This document shows, in pieces, positions 1-8,226 of a stretch of DNA of 39,237 bases. The notes beneath the pieces were generated by a model that was given only the letters and a program-made list of their open reading frames with translations, ran no database searches and was not told the origin of the DNA. The translations under genes and the position numbers were made by a program. The DNA is from a virus. Where the stretch lies: IMG/VR virus record IMGVR_UViG_3300013131_002471, positions 1 through 39,237 of that record. One strand, 5' to 3'. How positions within the stretch are numbered: position 1 is the first letter of the stretch; each line of letters starts with the position of its first letter.

Positions 1-717
1 CATCAATATTCTCATTGGTATGAACAAGTTAAAGACTTTGACTTTGGCGGATGGTGTGTAGGTGGTCCTCAAAAATTAGTCGACTTCTTCTATGCCTTGG
101 CAGTTTTATTACAAAACAGAGAGTTTGAAAAGAAACGTAATGGATACATTCACTTGTTAGGCATTTCTAAAATTAGTGATTTCTATTTATTAAGTATACT
201 TCAAAAGAATTTCAATAAGCATTTTGACGGTAGAATACAAGTATCAACAGATAGTTCATCGCCAGGTCAGTATCCAGTATATGGTACGTATTTGCATTCA
301 CCTCAATTAAGTAAGATGACGTTCAGTCATTTATATTTTCCTAAAGGTGATAATCTTCCATATAATCCGGAAGATAAAGTGCCTAATCCATTTGGTCACC
401 CGATTGCAATGACATTTGGCGATGTAGCTAAATATGACGGCGATTGTACTTTGAAAATGGTTTTGAATAATGTATTTGCATTTAACAAGACTATTGATAT
501 GGTAAATGAGTTATGTGATGCTCATATGGAATTGTTAGAGACTATTGTACCTAGCGACCTTTATCAAATTCTTAAAAGTATGAATGAGATGTTTGAAGAT
601 CCGGACAATGCCATTCATACCTATGAGAAGTATCGTCATCATTATATGCAGTTTGGTGGAACGCATATTGTATCAACTAATGAAAACACTTTTAATCAAT
701 TCTTCGAAACAAAATAA
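1..717 (+). CDS. TGT/DpdA-like transglycosylase, 5'-truncated
   Basis: The reading frame is open from base 1, so the gene begins before the window and about 238 residues remain. The visible part resembles the barrel of tRNA-guanine transglycosylases and their phage DNA-modifying relatives (DpdA). A GGWCVGG stretch followed by a leucine-rich helix fits the family's GGL-VGE segment, IHLLGIS fits its R-LMGVG strand, and STDSSSPGQY fits its FD-PTR region. In phages such enzymes insert 7-deazaguanines into DNA; in bacteria they act on tRNA. The gene sits 5 bp upstream of the clamp gene, so it is probably co-transcribed with replication genes. A QueD-like protein is encoded at 33364. The missing N-terminus hides part of the active site, so the assignment is by pattern only. 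Confidence 0.5.
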   Translation, partial: HQYSHWYEQVKDFDFGGWCVGGPQKLVDFFYALAVLLQNREFEKKRNGYIHLLGISKISDFYLLSILQKNFNKHFDGRIQVSTDSSSPGQYPVYGTYLHSPQLSKMTFSHLYFPKGDNLPYNPEDKVPNPFGHPIAMTFGDVAKYDGDCTLKMVLNNVFAFNKTIDMVNELCDAHMELLETIVPSDLYQILKSMNEMFEDPDNAIHTYEKYRHHYMQFGGTHIVSTNENTFNQFFETK

Positions 718-722
718 ATAAT

Positions 723-1442
723 ATGAAAAAGACAGAACTTTTAAATTTTATCGGTCGTTATCATTTGGCCGGAGCAACTACATCAGTTAAATGGGTTGCA
801 GAAAATGGATCAATTCAGACATCATTCATTACAGATGATCAGAATGTTATCGGTAGTGTAACTGCCAATTTAGATTTAGGTACTAATGAATTAGGTGTTT
901 ATGCTACTCCGCAATTAGTAAAAATGCTTTCAGCAGTTAACGAAGACTTAGATGTATCGGTTAACAAGATTGCTGAAAAGTCTGTAAGCTTAGCAGTATC
1001 AGATAAGGATGTTAACATGACATTTATGTTAGCCGATCTATCAGTTATTCGTCAGGTGCCTGAGTTAAAGCAATTACCAGATTGGAGTGTAAAGGTTACA
1101 ATGGATAAAGACTATGTAAACCGCTTTATCAAAGCAAAAAATGCATTACCTGAATCAGAAAATTTTGGTATTGCATGTAAGAATGGTAAGGTAGAATTCA
1201 TTATGAATTATTCATCTATCAATACCAATCGTATTAAGTTTGAAGTTGATTGTAAAAACGAAACTTGCCAAGACATGTCAGTAGTATGTTTTTCAAGTAA
1301 CTTGTTTAAAGAAGTACTTCAAGCAAATAAAGATGCAGAGACTGCAGTATTAGAAGTATCAGCGGCAGGTTTGGCTCGTGCAATCTTTACCGGTAAAACA
1401 TATACATCAACTTATTATCTAGTACAGTTACAAACAACGTAA
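723..1442 (+). CDS. 45: DNA polymerase sliding clamp (T4 gp45-like)
   Basis: A 239-residue protein, close to the 228 residues of T4 gp45. It has alternating beta strands and a C-terminal stretch (VLEVSAAGLARAIF, then STYYLV) typical of the last domain of phage and PCNA-type clamps. The clamp would form a trimeric ring tethering the DNA polymerase, and in T4 it also activates late transcription. The clamp-loader ATPase follows two genes later and a gp62-like subunit three genes after that, which supports the call. The start follows the preceding stop by 5 bp and has no clear Shine-Dalgarno sequence, as is common in Bacteroidetes. Sequence identity to any clamp is low, as usual for this family. 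Confidence 0.75.
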   Translation: MKKTELLNFIGRYHLAGATTSVKWVAENGSIQTSFITDDQNVIGSVTANLDLGTNELGVYATPQLVKMLSAVNEDLDVSVNKIAEKSVSLAVSDKDVNMTFMLADLSVIRQVPELKQLPDWSVKVTMDKDYVNRFIKAKNALPESENFGIACKNGKVEFIMNYSSINTNRIKFEVDCKNETCQDMSVVCFSSNLFKEVLQANKDAETAVLEVSAAGLARAIFTGKTYTSTYYLVQLQTT

Positions 1443-1443
1443 T

Positions 1444-1881
1444 ATGAAAGTAAGATTTAAGAAATTAACACCTAAGGCAGTAACTCCTAGCTATGCAAAG
1501 CCGGGAGATGCTGGCCTTGATATGACTGCGATAGCATCGACTATTGACAATCATTACGGCTTTATTGAATATAATACTGGTATAGCTGTTGAGATACCAG
1601 AAGGATATGTTGGATTATTATTTCCGCGATCGTCAGTATCAAAAACAGATTTAATCCTAACAAATTGTGTTGGTGTAGTTGATTCTGGTTATCGAGGTGA
1701 AATTAAATTTAGATATAAGATGCCACCTAAAGCGTACTTCGCAGGACTAAAAAGATTCCAAGAAGGAGATCGTATTGGCCAGTTAGTTGTGATGCCATAT
1801 CCTACAATTGAAATGGAAGAGGTAAATGAACTATCTGAAACAGAGCGTGGTGATGGCGGGTATGGTTCAACGGGTAATTAA
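1444..1881 (+). CDS. dut: dUTPase, trimeric type
   Basis: All five motifs of the trimeric dUTP diphosphatase family are present in order: PGDAGLDMTA (20-29), PRSSVSK (61-67), GVVDSGYRGEI (77-87) with the catalytic Asp at 80, GDRIGQLVV (108-116) and the C-terminal RGDGGYGSTG (135-144), whose aromatic residue closes over the base. At 145 residues it is a full-length subunit. It hydrolyses dUTP to dUMP and diphosphate, keeping uracil out of phage DNA and feeding dTMP synthesis. The start lies 1 bp after the clamp stop codon, so the two are likely translated as a coupled pair. Confidence 0.96.
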   Translation: MKVRFKKLTPKAVTPSYAKPGDAGLDMTAIASTIDNHYGFIEYNTGIAVEIPEGYVGLLFPRSSVSKTDLILTNCVGVVDSGYRGEIKFRYKMPPKAYFAGLKRFQEGDRIGQLVVMPYPTIEMEEVNELSETERGDGGYGSTGN

Positions 1882-1899
1882 TATTTATAACAAAGAGTT

Positions 1900-2829
1900 A
1901 TGTTTGGAAATCAAGAAAATAGTTTGTGGGTGGAACGTTTTAGGCCTGGTACGTTAGAAGGGTACGTAGGCAATGAGCATATCATTGATAAAGTTAAGCT
2001 GTATTTAGAAAGCGGCGACGTACCGCATTTGTTATTTTACGGACAAGCAGGTACCGGTAAAACAACTTTGGCAAAGATTATCGCTAACAATGTAGATGCG
2101 GATGTGATGTATATCAATGCATCGGACGAAAACAATGTTGATACAGTTAGGACAAAGATTAAAAACTTTGCAAGTACAATTGGATTTCGTAAATGGAAGA
2201 TTGTAATATTAGATGAGGCAGATTATATGACTGCTAACGGTCAAGCTGCATTACGTAATTTAATGGAAACATTTTCTAATACGACTCGATTTATTCTTAC
2301 ATGTAACTATGTTGAAAAGATCATAGATCCTATTCAAAGTAGATGTCAAGCATTTGCAATTATACCGCCAAGTAAAGCCGATGTAGCAAAACGAGTTGTA
2401 GGTATACTAGAAGAGCAAAGTATAAAATATGATAAGAAAGATTTAGTTACAATTATCAATGCAGGATATCCAGATATCCGTCGTGTATTAAATGCATGTC
2501 AACGTCAAGTTATTAACGGCGAATTACGTGTAGATAATGATAGTATCATTCAAGCAAATTACATGACCAAGTTGTTAGATATCCTTAAAGGAGATCTTAA
2601 CAAGAAAGATGCCTTTAAAGAAATTAGACAACTTATCGCAGATAGCAAAGTTAAAGACTTTACCAATCTTCATAAATTTCTATTTGATGAAATAGATGAG
2701 TATGCTAAAGGACATATTGCTGCTGTTATATTAATATTGGCAGAATCTCAATATCAAGATTCATTTGTAGTTGATAAAGAATTACATATGATGTCGACAA
2801 TTGTAAAATTACTTAACGAATTAAAATAA
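1900..2829 (+). CDS. 44: Clamp-loader ATPase subunit (T4 gp44 / RFC small subunit-like)
   Basis: A 309-residue AAA+ protein. Walker [10 protein letters not shown] lies at 48-56, Walker B with DEAD at 105-108, and the RFC-box SRC arginine-finger motif at 147-149 (IQSRCQ). The C-terminal third is helical, as expected for the loader collar. It would hydrolyse ATP to open the gp45-like ring and place it on primed DNA together with the gp62-like protein encoded at 4697. The length matches T4 gp44 (319 residues). It starts 18 bp after the dUTPase stop, and the gap contains the sequence TATTTATA, seen in several other gaps of the window. Confidence 0.93.
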   Translation: MFGNQENSLWVERFRPGTLEGYVGNEHIIDKVKLYLESGDVPHLLFYGQAGTGKTTLAKIIANNVDADVMYINASDENNVDTVRTKIKNFASTIGFRKWKIVILDEADYMTANGQAALRNLMETFSNTTRFILTCNYVEKIIDPIQSRCQAFAIIPPSKADVAKRVVGILEEQSIKYDKKDLVTIINAGYPDIRRVLNACQRQVINGELRVDNDSIIQANYMTKLLDILKGDLNKKDAFKEIRQLIADSKVKDFTNLHKFLFDEIDEYAKGHIAAVILILAESQYQDSFVVDKELHMMSTIVKLLNELK

Positions 2830-2839
2830 GGAACAAGTT

Positions 2840-4453
2840 ATGGCAAAGAAAGTGTTTATGAATGCTGACAGTCGCAATGGTTTAAAGATTGGAATCGATA
2901 CATTAGCGAATGCAGTAAAAAGTACATTGGGGCCGAAAGGTCGTAATGTTGTGATTGAGAAACCAGGACTAAGTCCGGTAATCACAAAGGATGGTGTATC
3001 TGTAGCAAAGGAAATTGTATTGGAAGATCCAATTGCAAATGCGGGAGCACAGATGTTAAAGGAAGTTGCTAGCAAGACTGCTAATCTAGCAGGTGATGGT
3101 ACAACTACAGCAACTGTATTAGCTCAGGCTATTGTAACTGCAGGATTAAAAAATGTTACAGCAGGAGCCAATCCAATTGATTTGAAACGTGGTATTGATA
3201 CTGCAGTTGCTACAATTGTAGATTCATTAGATGAAATTGCAGTTAAGATTGAAGGCGACTCTGATCAAATTAAGCAAATTGCAACTATATCAGCAAACAA
3301 TGATGAGGCTATTGGATCGTTGATTGCAGAGGCTATGGCGGCGGTAGGTACCGAAGGTGTTATTACTGTTGAAGAAGCAAAAGGAATGCAAACAGAATTG
3401 ACTACAGTTGAAGGTATGCAAATCGATCGTGGTTACATATCTCCATATTTTGTAACTGATACTACTAAAATGGAAACGGTTTATGAAAAACCTTACATCT
3501 TAGTCTACGATAAAAAGATTTCAAATATGAAATCGTTCTTACCTATCCTAGAAAAAGTAGTACAGACGGGACAGCCTTTGATTATTGTAGCTGAAGATGT
3601 TGAAGGTGAAGTATTGAGTACATTGGTAATGAATAGAGTTCGTGGTGGATTAAAAGTAGTAGCAGTTAAAGCTCCAGGGTTTGGAGATAAAAGAAAAGCA
3701 ATGTTAGAAGATATTGCAATCTTAACCGGCGGTAATTTAGTATCAGAAGAGTTAGGGCATAAATTAGAAAATGTAAGTTTAGATGATCTAGGTATTGCTT
3801 CTAAAGTAGTTGTTACTAAAGACGATACTACCTTTGTTAACGGCGCAGGTGCGACAGAAGATATTAACAATCGTATAGAAAGTATCAAAGGTCAAATCGA
3901 ATCTTCAACTTCTGACTATGAACGTGAAAAATTACAAGAACGTCTAGCAAAATTAGCAGGAGGTGTTGCAATTCTATCAATTGGAGCCGCATCTGAAATT
4001 GAAATGAAAGAAAAGAAGGATCGTGTGGATGATGCATTAAGTGCTACTAGAGCTGCCATTGCAGAAGGTATTGTACCCGGAGGCGGAATTGCTTTGATTA
4101 GAGCAGCAGAACGTTCAGCATTTATAGGTAAGAATGAAGATGAAACTATTGGTATTAATATTGTATTACGTGCTATTGAAGAGCCACTTCGTCAAATATG
4201 TGCAAATGCAGGAGCCGATGGATCGGTTGTAATTAGAGATATCAAACAAAATGAAAACATTGCATACGGATACAATGCTCATACAGAACAGTATGAAGAT
4301 TTATATGTATCAGGAATCATCGATCCTAAAAAAGTAGAACGTGTTGCATTACAGAATGCTGCTTCGGTTGCTTCAATGATCCTAATGACGGAATGTGCAT
4401 TGATTGAAATTCCAGAACAAAAGTCAGATAAAAATATTAATTACGACTTATAA
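2840..4453 (+). CDS. groEL: Chaperonin GroEL (phage-encoded)
   Basis: A 537-residue group I chaperonin, nearly the full bacterial length (about 545). The nucleotide-binding motif GDGTT is at 85-89, the N-terminal TLGPKGRNV segment is intact, and [14 protein letters not shown] is in the second equatorial half. It lacks the C-terminal GGM repeats of most bacterial GroELs and ends in a polar tail. It would form the folding chamber for phage proteins. No GroES is visible in the window, so it would use the host GroES or a phage co-chaperonin elsewhere. It lies 10 bp after the gp44-like gene with a modest AAGGAACA ribosome site. Overall similarity to Bacteroidetes GroEL suggests capture from such a host, which is an inference. 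Confidence 0.97.
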   Translation: MAKKVFMNADSRNGLKIGIDTLANAVKSTLGPKGRNVVIEKPGLSPVITKDGVSVAKEIVLEDPIANAGAQMLKEVASKTANLAGDGTTTATVLAQAIVTAGLKNVTAGANPIDLKRGIDTAVATIVDSLDEIAVKIEGDSDQIKQIATISANNDEAIGSLIAEAMAAVGTEGVITVEEAKGMQTELTTVEGMQIDRGYISPYFVTDTTKMETVYEKPYILVYDKKISNMKSFLPILEKVVQTGQPLIIVAEDVEGEVLSTLVMNRVRGGLKVVAVKAPGFGDKRKAMLEDIAILTGGNLVSEELGHKLENVSLDDLGIASKVVVTKDDTTFVNGAGATEDINNRIESIKGQIESSTSDYEREKLQERLAKLAGGVAILSIGAASEIEMKEKKDRVDDALSATRAAIAEGIVPGGGIALIRAAERSAFIGKNEDETIGINIVLRAIEEPLRQICANAGADGSVVIRDIKQNENIAYGYNAHTEQYEDLYVSGIIDPKKVERVALQNAASVASMILMTECALIEIPEQKSDKNINYDL

Positions 4454-4472
4454 TCTATATATTAAGGATAAT

Positions 4473-4700
4473 ATGGCAAAGAAAGAAAACATGGAACCTA
4501 CAGAAGGCCCAAGACTCAGAGTAGAAGATCTTACAGATATTGTATGCGAGAACTGCGGCGGTAGATTTTTTAAAGAGGTGAATGCATTTAAACGTGTACC
4601 TGCTTTAATATCACCTACCGGTAAAGAACAAATTATTCCAGTACCAACATTTCGTTGTGATGATTGCGGTCATATCAATGAAGAATTTATGCCTAAATGA
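4473..4700 (+). CDS. Small zinc-ribbon protein, unknown function
   Basis: A 75-residue protein with two CxxC pairs (Cys25/28 and Cys62/65) about 33 residues apart, the pattern of a zinc ribbon. The start at 4473 is preferred over an upstream in-frame ATG at 4404 because AAGGATAAT precedes it and the longer form would overlap groEL by 50 bp. Its stop overlaps the next start as ATGA, so it is coupled to the gp62-like gene. A role in DNA or RNA metabolism is likely from position only; I do not recognise the family. Confidence 0.75.
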   Translation: MAKKENMEPTEGPRLRVEDLTDIVCENCGGRFFKEVNAFKRVPALISPTGKEQIIPVPTFRCDDCGHINEEFMPK

Positions 4701-5143
4701 GTACTAAAGTAGCAACAATATTTGACCATTTATCAAACATAACGGAGAAAAAGACTCCCTGGGAAAAGCTATCAGAAGCAGATCAGAAGTCTTTTTCTCC
4801 TTATATCATCAACCGATGGCTAAGCATGAGTTACGATCTAATAGAGTTCGTTGATATGTTTCAACAATATACAATTGGACCATTAGATCGTAAACATGTT
4901 TATCAATTGTATTTAGACATCTTACCTAAAAAGAAGATATTTGCTAAATACATTAAAGGTAAAAAGTCTGATAAGTATGAAAATGAATTAGTAACGTTTG
5001 TTGCAGAACATTTTCAAGTATCAGAACGTGATGCTGAAGAGTATATCAATATTTGGTTTGAATTAGATAATGGTAAAGAATTGGAATCTGTATTGAAATT
5101 ATACGGTAAGACAGATTCTGAAATAAAAAAATTAATGAAATGA
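4697..5143 (+). CDS. 62: Clamp-loader small subunit (T4 gp62-like)
   Basis: A 148-residue, mostly helical protein. The pattern of an N-terminal FDHLSNIT segment, a YIINRWLSM stretch and a central LPKKKIFAKYIKGKK resembles the phage clamp-loader A subunit family, which is shorter than T4 gp62 (187 residues) in many marine T4-like phages. It would complete the loader with four copies of the gp44-like ATPase. Its place three genes after gp44 supports this. It is coupled on both sides by ATGA overlaps. The assignment rests on motif pattern and context, since this family is poorly conserved. Confidence 0.65.
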   Translation: MSTKVATIFDHLSNITEKKTPWEKLSEADQKSFSPYIINRWLSMSYDLIEFVDMFQQYTIGPLDRKHVYQLYLDILPKKKIFAKYIKGKKSDKYENELVTFVAEHFQVSERDAEEYINIWFELDNGKELESVLKLYGKTDSEIKKLMK

Positions 5144-5355
5144 AAGAAGCAGTGAATCATCCTACCCATTATGGTGGCAAAGATAACGTATATGAGGCTA
5201 TCAAAGTTGTCGAAGCCTGGGAGTTAGGCTTTTGCCTAGGCAACGTTATAAAGTATATATCACGGGCAGGAAAGAAAGATTCTGCAAAAGAATTGGAAGA
5301 TCTTAAAAAGGCTTCATGGTATCTAAACAGACGAATTGAACAATTATCAAAATAA
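5140..5355 (+). CDS. DUF3310 family protein
   Basis: A 71-residue protein with the full signature of the phage DUF3310 family: NHPTHY near the N-terminus, a YEAIKVVEAW segment, LGNVIKYISRAGKK, and a closing LKKASWYLNRR. The family is common in phage nucleotide-metabolism regions, and its function is not firmly established. It is coupled to the preceding gene by an ATGA overlap and is the last gene before a promoter-like site, so it probably ends this transcription unit's coding part. No terminator hairpin is visible after it. Confidence 0.85.
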   Translation: MKEAVNHPTHYGGKDNVYEAIKVVEAWELGFCLGNVIKYISRAGKKDSAKELEDLKKASWYLNRRIEQLSK

Positions 5356-5356
5356 A

Positions 5357-5388
5357 TTTGTCTAATTGCATAAATGTTATTATATTTA
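5357..5388 (+). promoter_or_regulatory. Bacteroidetes-type promoter P1
   Basis: TTTG at 5357-5360, a 20-bp spacer, then TATATTTA at 5381-5388. This is close to the Bacteroidetes -33/-7 promoter (TTTG / TAnnTTTG). The next start codon begins only 4 nt after the -7 box, so the transcript should be leaderless or nearly so. Confidence 0.75.
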
Positions 5389-5392
5389 GATT

Positions 5393-6328
5393 ATGCAAAA
5401 ATTTATAGAGTTTAGTAAGCGAGAACCTAAAGAGGGCGATCGTAAAGTATCATATTCACAATTTACTATGTATTCTAATTGCCCCAAGCAATGGGAGTTA
5501 GCATATATACAAAATTTACGTACCTTTTCGCAAAGTATACATACATTGTTTGGTACGGCTATGCATGAAACATTACAGAACTATGTAACAACTATATTCA
5601 CTAAGTCAGCAAAAGCTGCAGATGAAATGGATTTAGAAAGTATGTTACGTGAAAGAATGTCTACTTTATATAAAGAAGCAGTGACACAGACAGAAGAACA
5701 TTTTTCTAACAAAGAAGAAATGGCAGAGTTTTTCCGTGACGGTATTGCAATTATCAATTACATGAAACGTAATAGGTCAGTATATTTCTCTAATAAGAAT
5801 CAAGAGTTAGTAGGAATTGAAGTACCTATATGTCATCCAGTATTAAATGGACGTGATAATATATTGATGATATCTTATTTAGACGTTGTATTAAGAGATA
5901 AACGTACGGATGAAATTATTATCTTAGACTTTAAGACAAGTACATCTGGATGGAACAAATATCAAAAGGCAGATAAGACCAAGACAGCACAATTGGTAAT
6001 TTATAAAGATTACTATTCTCAGCAGTATGGCCATGATGTTGAAAAGATTAAAGTAGAGTATATCATTCTTAAGCGTAAGTTAGTAGAAGATGCAATGTTC
6101 CCTCAAAAGAGAATTCAATCATTTGTTCCAGCGAGCGGTAAGCCTACTCGTAACAAGGTAAAGCGTGAGATTGAGGATTGGATTGAACAATGTTTTAATG
6201 AAGATGGTAGTTATAATACTGCACGTGAATATATAGCTATAGCAGGGAAGAATAATAAAAATTGCAAGTATTGCGATTTTGCAAATAACGAAAATTTATG
6301 TCCAAAGGCAAAACGAGTAAAAGTATGA
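5393..6328 (+). CDS. PD-(D/E)XK exonuclease with Fe-S cysteines (Cas4/RecB-like)
   Basis: A 311-residue nuclease of the Cas4/AddB/RecB type. Cys30 (in SNCPKQWEL) and three C-terminal cysteines at 291, 294 and 303 match the four-cysteine iron-sulphur cluster of this group. GTAMHE (54-59) supplies the family's early His/Glu, and D164 with D179-F-K181 forms the nuclease core. It would trim DNA ends, most likely in phage recombination or host DNA breakdown. No cas1, cas2 or CRISPR array is in the window, so a role in spacer capture is not supported. The start is taken as the ATG 4 nt after promoter P1. The stop overlaps the next start as ATGA. Confidence 0.85.
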   Translation: MQKFIEFSKREPKEGDRKVSYSQFTMYSNCPKQWELAYIQNLRTFSQSIHTLFGTAMHETLQNYVTTIFTKSAKAADEMDLESMLRERMSTLYKEAVTQTEEHFSNKEEMAEFFRDGIAIINYMKRNRSVYFSNKNQELVGIEVPICHPVLNGRDNILMISYLDVVLRDKRTDEIIILDFKTSTSGWNKYQKADKTKTAQLVIYKDYYSQQYGHDVEKIKVEYIILKRKLVEDAMFPQKRIQSFVPASGKPTRNKVKREIEDWIEQCFNEDGSYNTAREYIAIAGKNNKNCKYCDFANNENLCPKAKRVKV

Positions 6329-6726
6329 AAGTAGCAATAGTCGGGAGTCGAGAATATGAAAATGTTCGTAAGATTAAAGACTTACTATTTGATCTTAAAC
6401 GAAAATTTGGAGATGAATTAATCATAATCTCTGGAGGAGCTAAAGAAGGAGCTGATAAGTATGCTAAAAAGTATGCATTAGAGTTTGGAATTAACTATAA
6501 AGAATTTAATCCGGCACATACTCCAAGAAACTTATACAGTGCAATGTCAGATGATTACTATAACAAACAATACCATGTAAGCCAGTTTCATCATAGGAAC
6601 ATGCTAATTGCAAAGACATGCGATGTTATGGTTGCTTTGATACCTGAAGGATCTAAAGCAGATGGTACAAAAAGTGCAATAAATTCAGCAAAACGATTTA
6701 ACAAAAAGGTTGTTATACTATCGTAA
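6325..6726 (+). CDS. SLOG/YspA-like nucleotide-binding protein (DUF2493 type)
   Basis: A 133-residue Rossmann-like protein beginning MKVAIVGSRE, with IISGGAKEGADKYA after the second strand and a C-terminal SAINSAKRFNKKVVIL. These are hallmarks of the SLOG superfamily (YspA, DprA and LOG relatives), which bind nucleotide-derived ligands. The start at 6325 is chosen over one at 6298 because it overlaps the previous stop as ATGA, the usual junction here. SLOG proteins occur both in nucleotide metabolism and as sensors in defence systems; nothing in the sequence decides between these. Confidence 0.75.
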   Translation: MKVAIVGSREYENVRKIKDLLFDLKRKFGDELIIISGGAKEGADKYAKKYALEFGINYKEFNPAHTPRNLYSAMSDDYYNKQYHVSQFHHRNMLIAKTCDVMVALIPEGSKADGTKSAINSAKRFNKKVVILS

Positions 6727-6774
6727 AGCATATTTATAATAAACAAAAAGAACGGTTACACAAGGAAAAGAGTA

Positions 6775-8226
6775 ATGAATTTGAATTTACCTAAGTTACG
6801 AAAAGTAGATCCTAACAAGCCTAAGAAAAAGAAAATTTTATTATTGTCTGATGACATGCGCATGCATAGTGGTATTGCTACTATGTCACGTGAAATTGTC
6901 TTGAACACAGTAAGAGAATTTGATTGGGTTCAATTAGGAGCTGCAATTAAACATCCAGACCAAGGAAAGATTTTTGATCTAAGTGAAGAATCTAAAAAAG
7001 AAGCTGGAGTTGAAGATGCATATGTTAAGCTATATCCGTATAGTGGATACGGAGATCCTAACATCTTAATGCAGTTAATAGAAATAGAAAAGCCAGATGC
7101 GATACTGCATTTTACGGATCCTAGATTTTGGGGATGGCTGTATCAAATGGAACATTCAGTGCGTCAGCATATTCCTATCATGTATTACAATATTTGGGAC
7201 GATTTACCATATCCGCATTGGAATGAATCGTTTTACGAATCATGTGATTTACTAATGAATATCTCAAGACAAACACAGAATATTGTTCTAAATGTTTTAA
7301 AGAAATATCCAAAAGAAGAATGGGCAGTACAATGGGTACCGCATGGTATTAATGAAAAACACATACAGCCTATTACAGAGGAACATCCGTTATATAATGA
7401 ATTCAATGAATTTAAAACTAATTTTAAAACGACTAATAATATTGACTTTGTAATCTTTTGGAATAATAGAAACATTCGTCGTAAACAACCTGGAGATTTA
7501 ATATTAGCATATAACGAGTTTTGTAAATCTTTACCTAAAGAAAAAGCAGAACGATGTGTGTTATTAATGCATACACAACCGGTTGATGATAACGGTACTG
7601 ATCTATACGCTGTTAAAAATGCCGTATGCCCCGATTATAAGATCATTTTCAGTGATCAGCCAATAGACAATAAAATGATGAACTTCTTTTATAATCTAGC
7701 AGATGTAACTGTTAATATAGCTTCTAATGAAGGCTTTGGTTTATCGGGAGCAGAATCTTTAATGGCAGGTACACCTATCATTAATAACGTAACTGGCGGA
7801 TTACAAGATCATTGTCGATTTGAAGATGAGGAAGGTAAATGGATAGAGTTTACTACAGAGTTTCCTACCAATCATGCCGGCCAATATAAGAAACATGGAA
7901 TATGGTCTAAGCCAGTATTCCCAACTAATAGATCATTGCAAGGATCACCTCAGACCCCATATATCTTTGATGACCGAGTTGATTTTAAAGATGTAGCAAA
8001 TGCTATAATGTATTGGTATGAAATGCCAGAGAAGACGCGTGTAGAGTATGGACTTAAAGGACATAAATGGGTTTGTGGTAATGAATCTAATATGTCAGCA
8101 CGTAGAATGGGAGATCGTTTCATTGAATGTATTAATACATGTTTAGAAAAATGGTCACCGAGAAGAAAATTTACTTTATATAAAGTAGAGCAGTCAAACA
8201 AAATAGAAAAGGTAGGAGTGTTATGA
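6775..8226 (+). CDS. GT-B glycosyltransferase (GT4-like)
   Basis: A 483-residue GT-B glycosyltransferase. After an N-terminal tail (LNLPKLRKV, then a lysine-rich stretch) comes ILLLSDDMRMHSGIATMSRE, typical of the N-terminal Rossmann domain. NEGFGLSGAESLMAGTP near residue 318 is the donor-binding E-x7-E region of the GT4 clan. It would transfer a nucleotide-activated sugar to an unknown acceptor. It opens the glycan block, follows an AAGGAAAAG ribosome site, and overlaps the next GT by ATGA. The LPxLxKV-type tail recurs at the C-terminus of the next protein, suggesting a shared docking peptide. Confidence 0.87.
   Translation: MNLNLPKLRKVDPNKPKKKKILLLSDDMRMHSGIATMSREIVLNTVREFDWVQLGAAIKHPDQGKIFDLSEESKKEAGVEDAYVKLYPYSGYGDPNILMQLIEIEKPDAILHFTDPRFWGWLYQMEHSVRQHIPIMYYNIWDDLPYPHWNESFYESCDLLMNISRQTQNIVLNVLKKYPKEEWAVQWVPHGINEKHIQPITEEHPLYNEFNEFKTNFKTTNNIDFVIFWNNRNIRRKQPGDLILAYNEFCKSLPKEKAERCVLLMHTQPVDDNGTDLYAVKNAVCPDYKIIFSDQPIDNKMMNFFYNLADVTVNIASNEGFGLSGAESLMAGTPIINNVTGGLQDHCRFEDEEGKWIEFTTEFPTNHAGQYKKHGIWSKPVFPTNRSLQGSPQTPYIFDDRVDFKDVANAIMYWYEMPEKTRVEYGLKGHKWVCGNESNMSARRMGDRFIECINTCLEKWSPRRKFTLYKVEQSNKIEKVGVL

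Noticed and set aside
3505-3888. A 127-residue - strand ORF inside groEL
   Set aside because: It lies wholly within a strongly conserved gene and has a composition expected of a reverse frame.
5393-6328. A CRISPR adaptation function for the Cas4-like protein
   Set aside because: No cas1, cas2 or regular repeat-spacer array is visible in the window, and stand-alone Cas4-like nucleases are common in phages.
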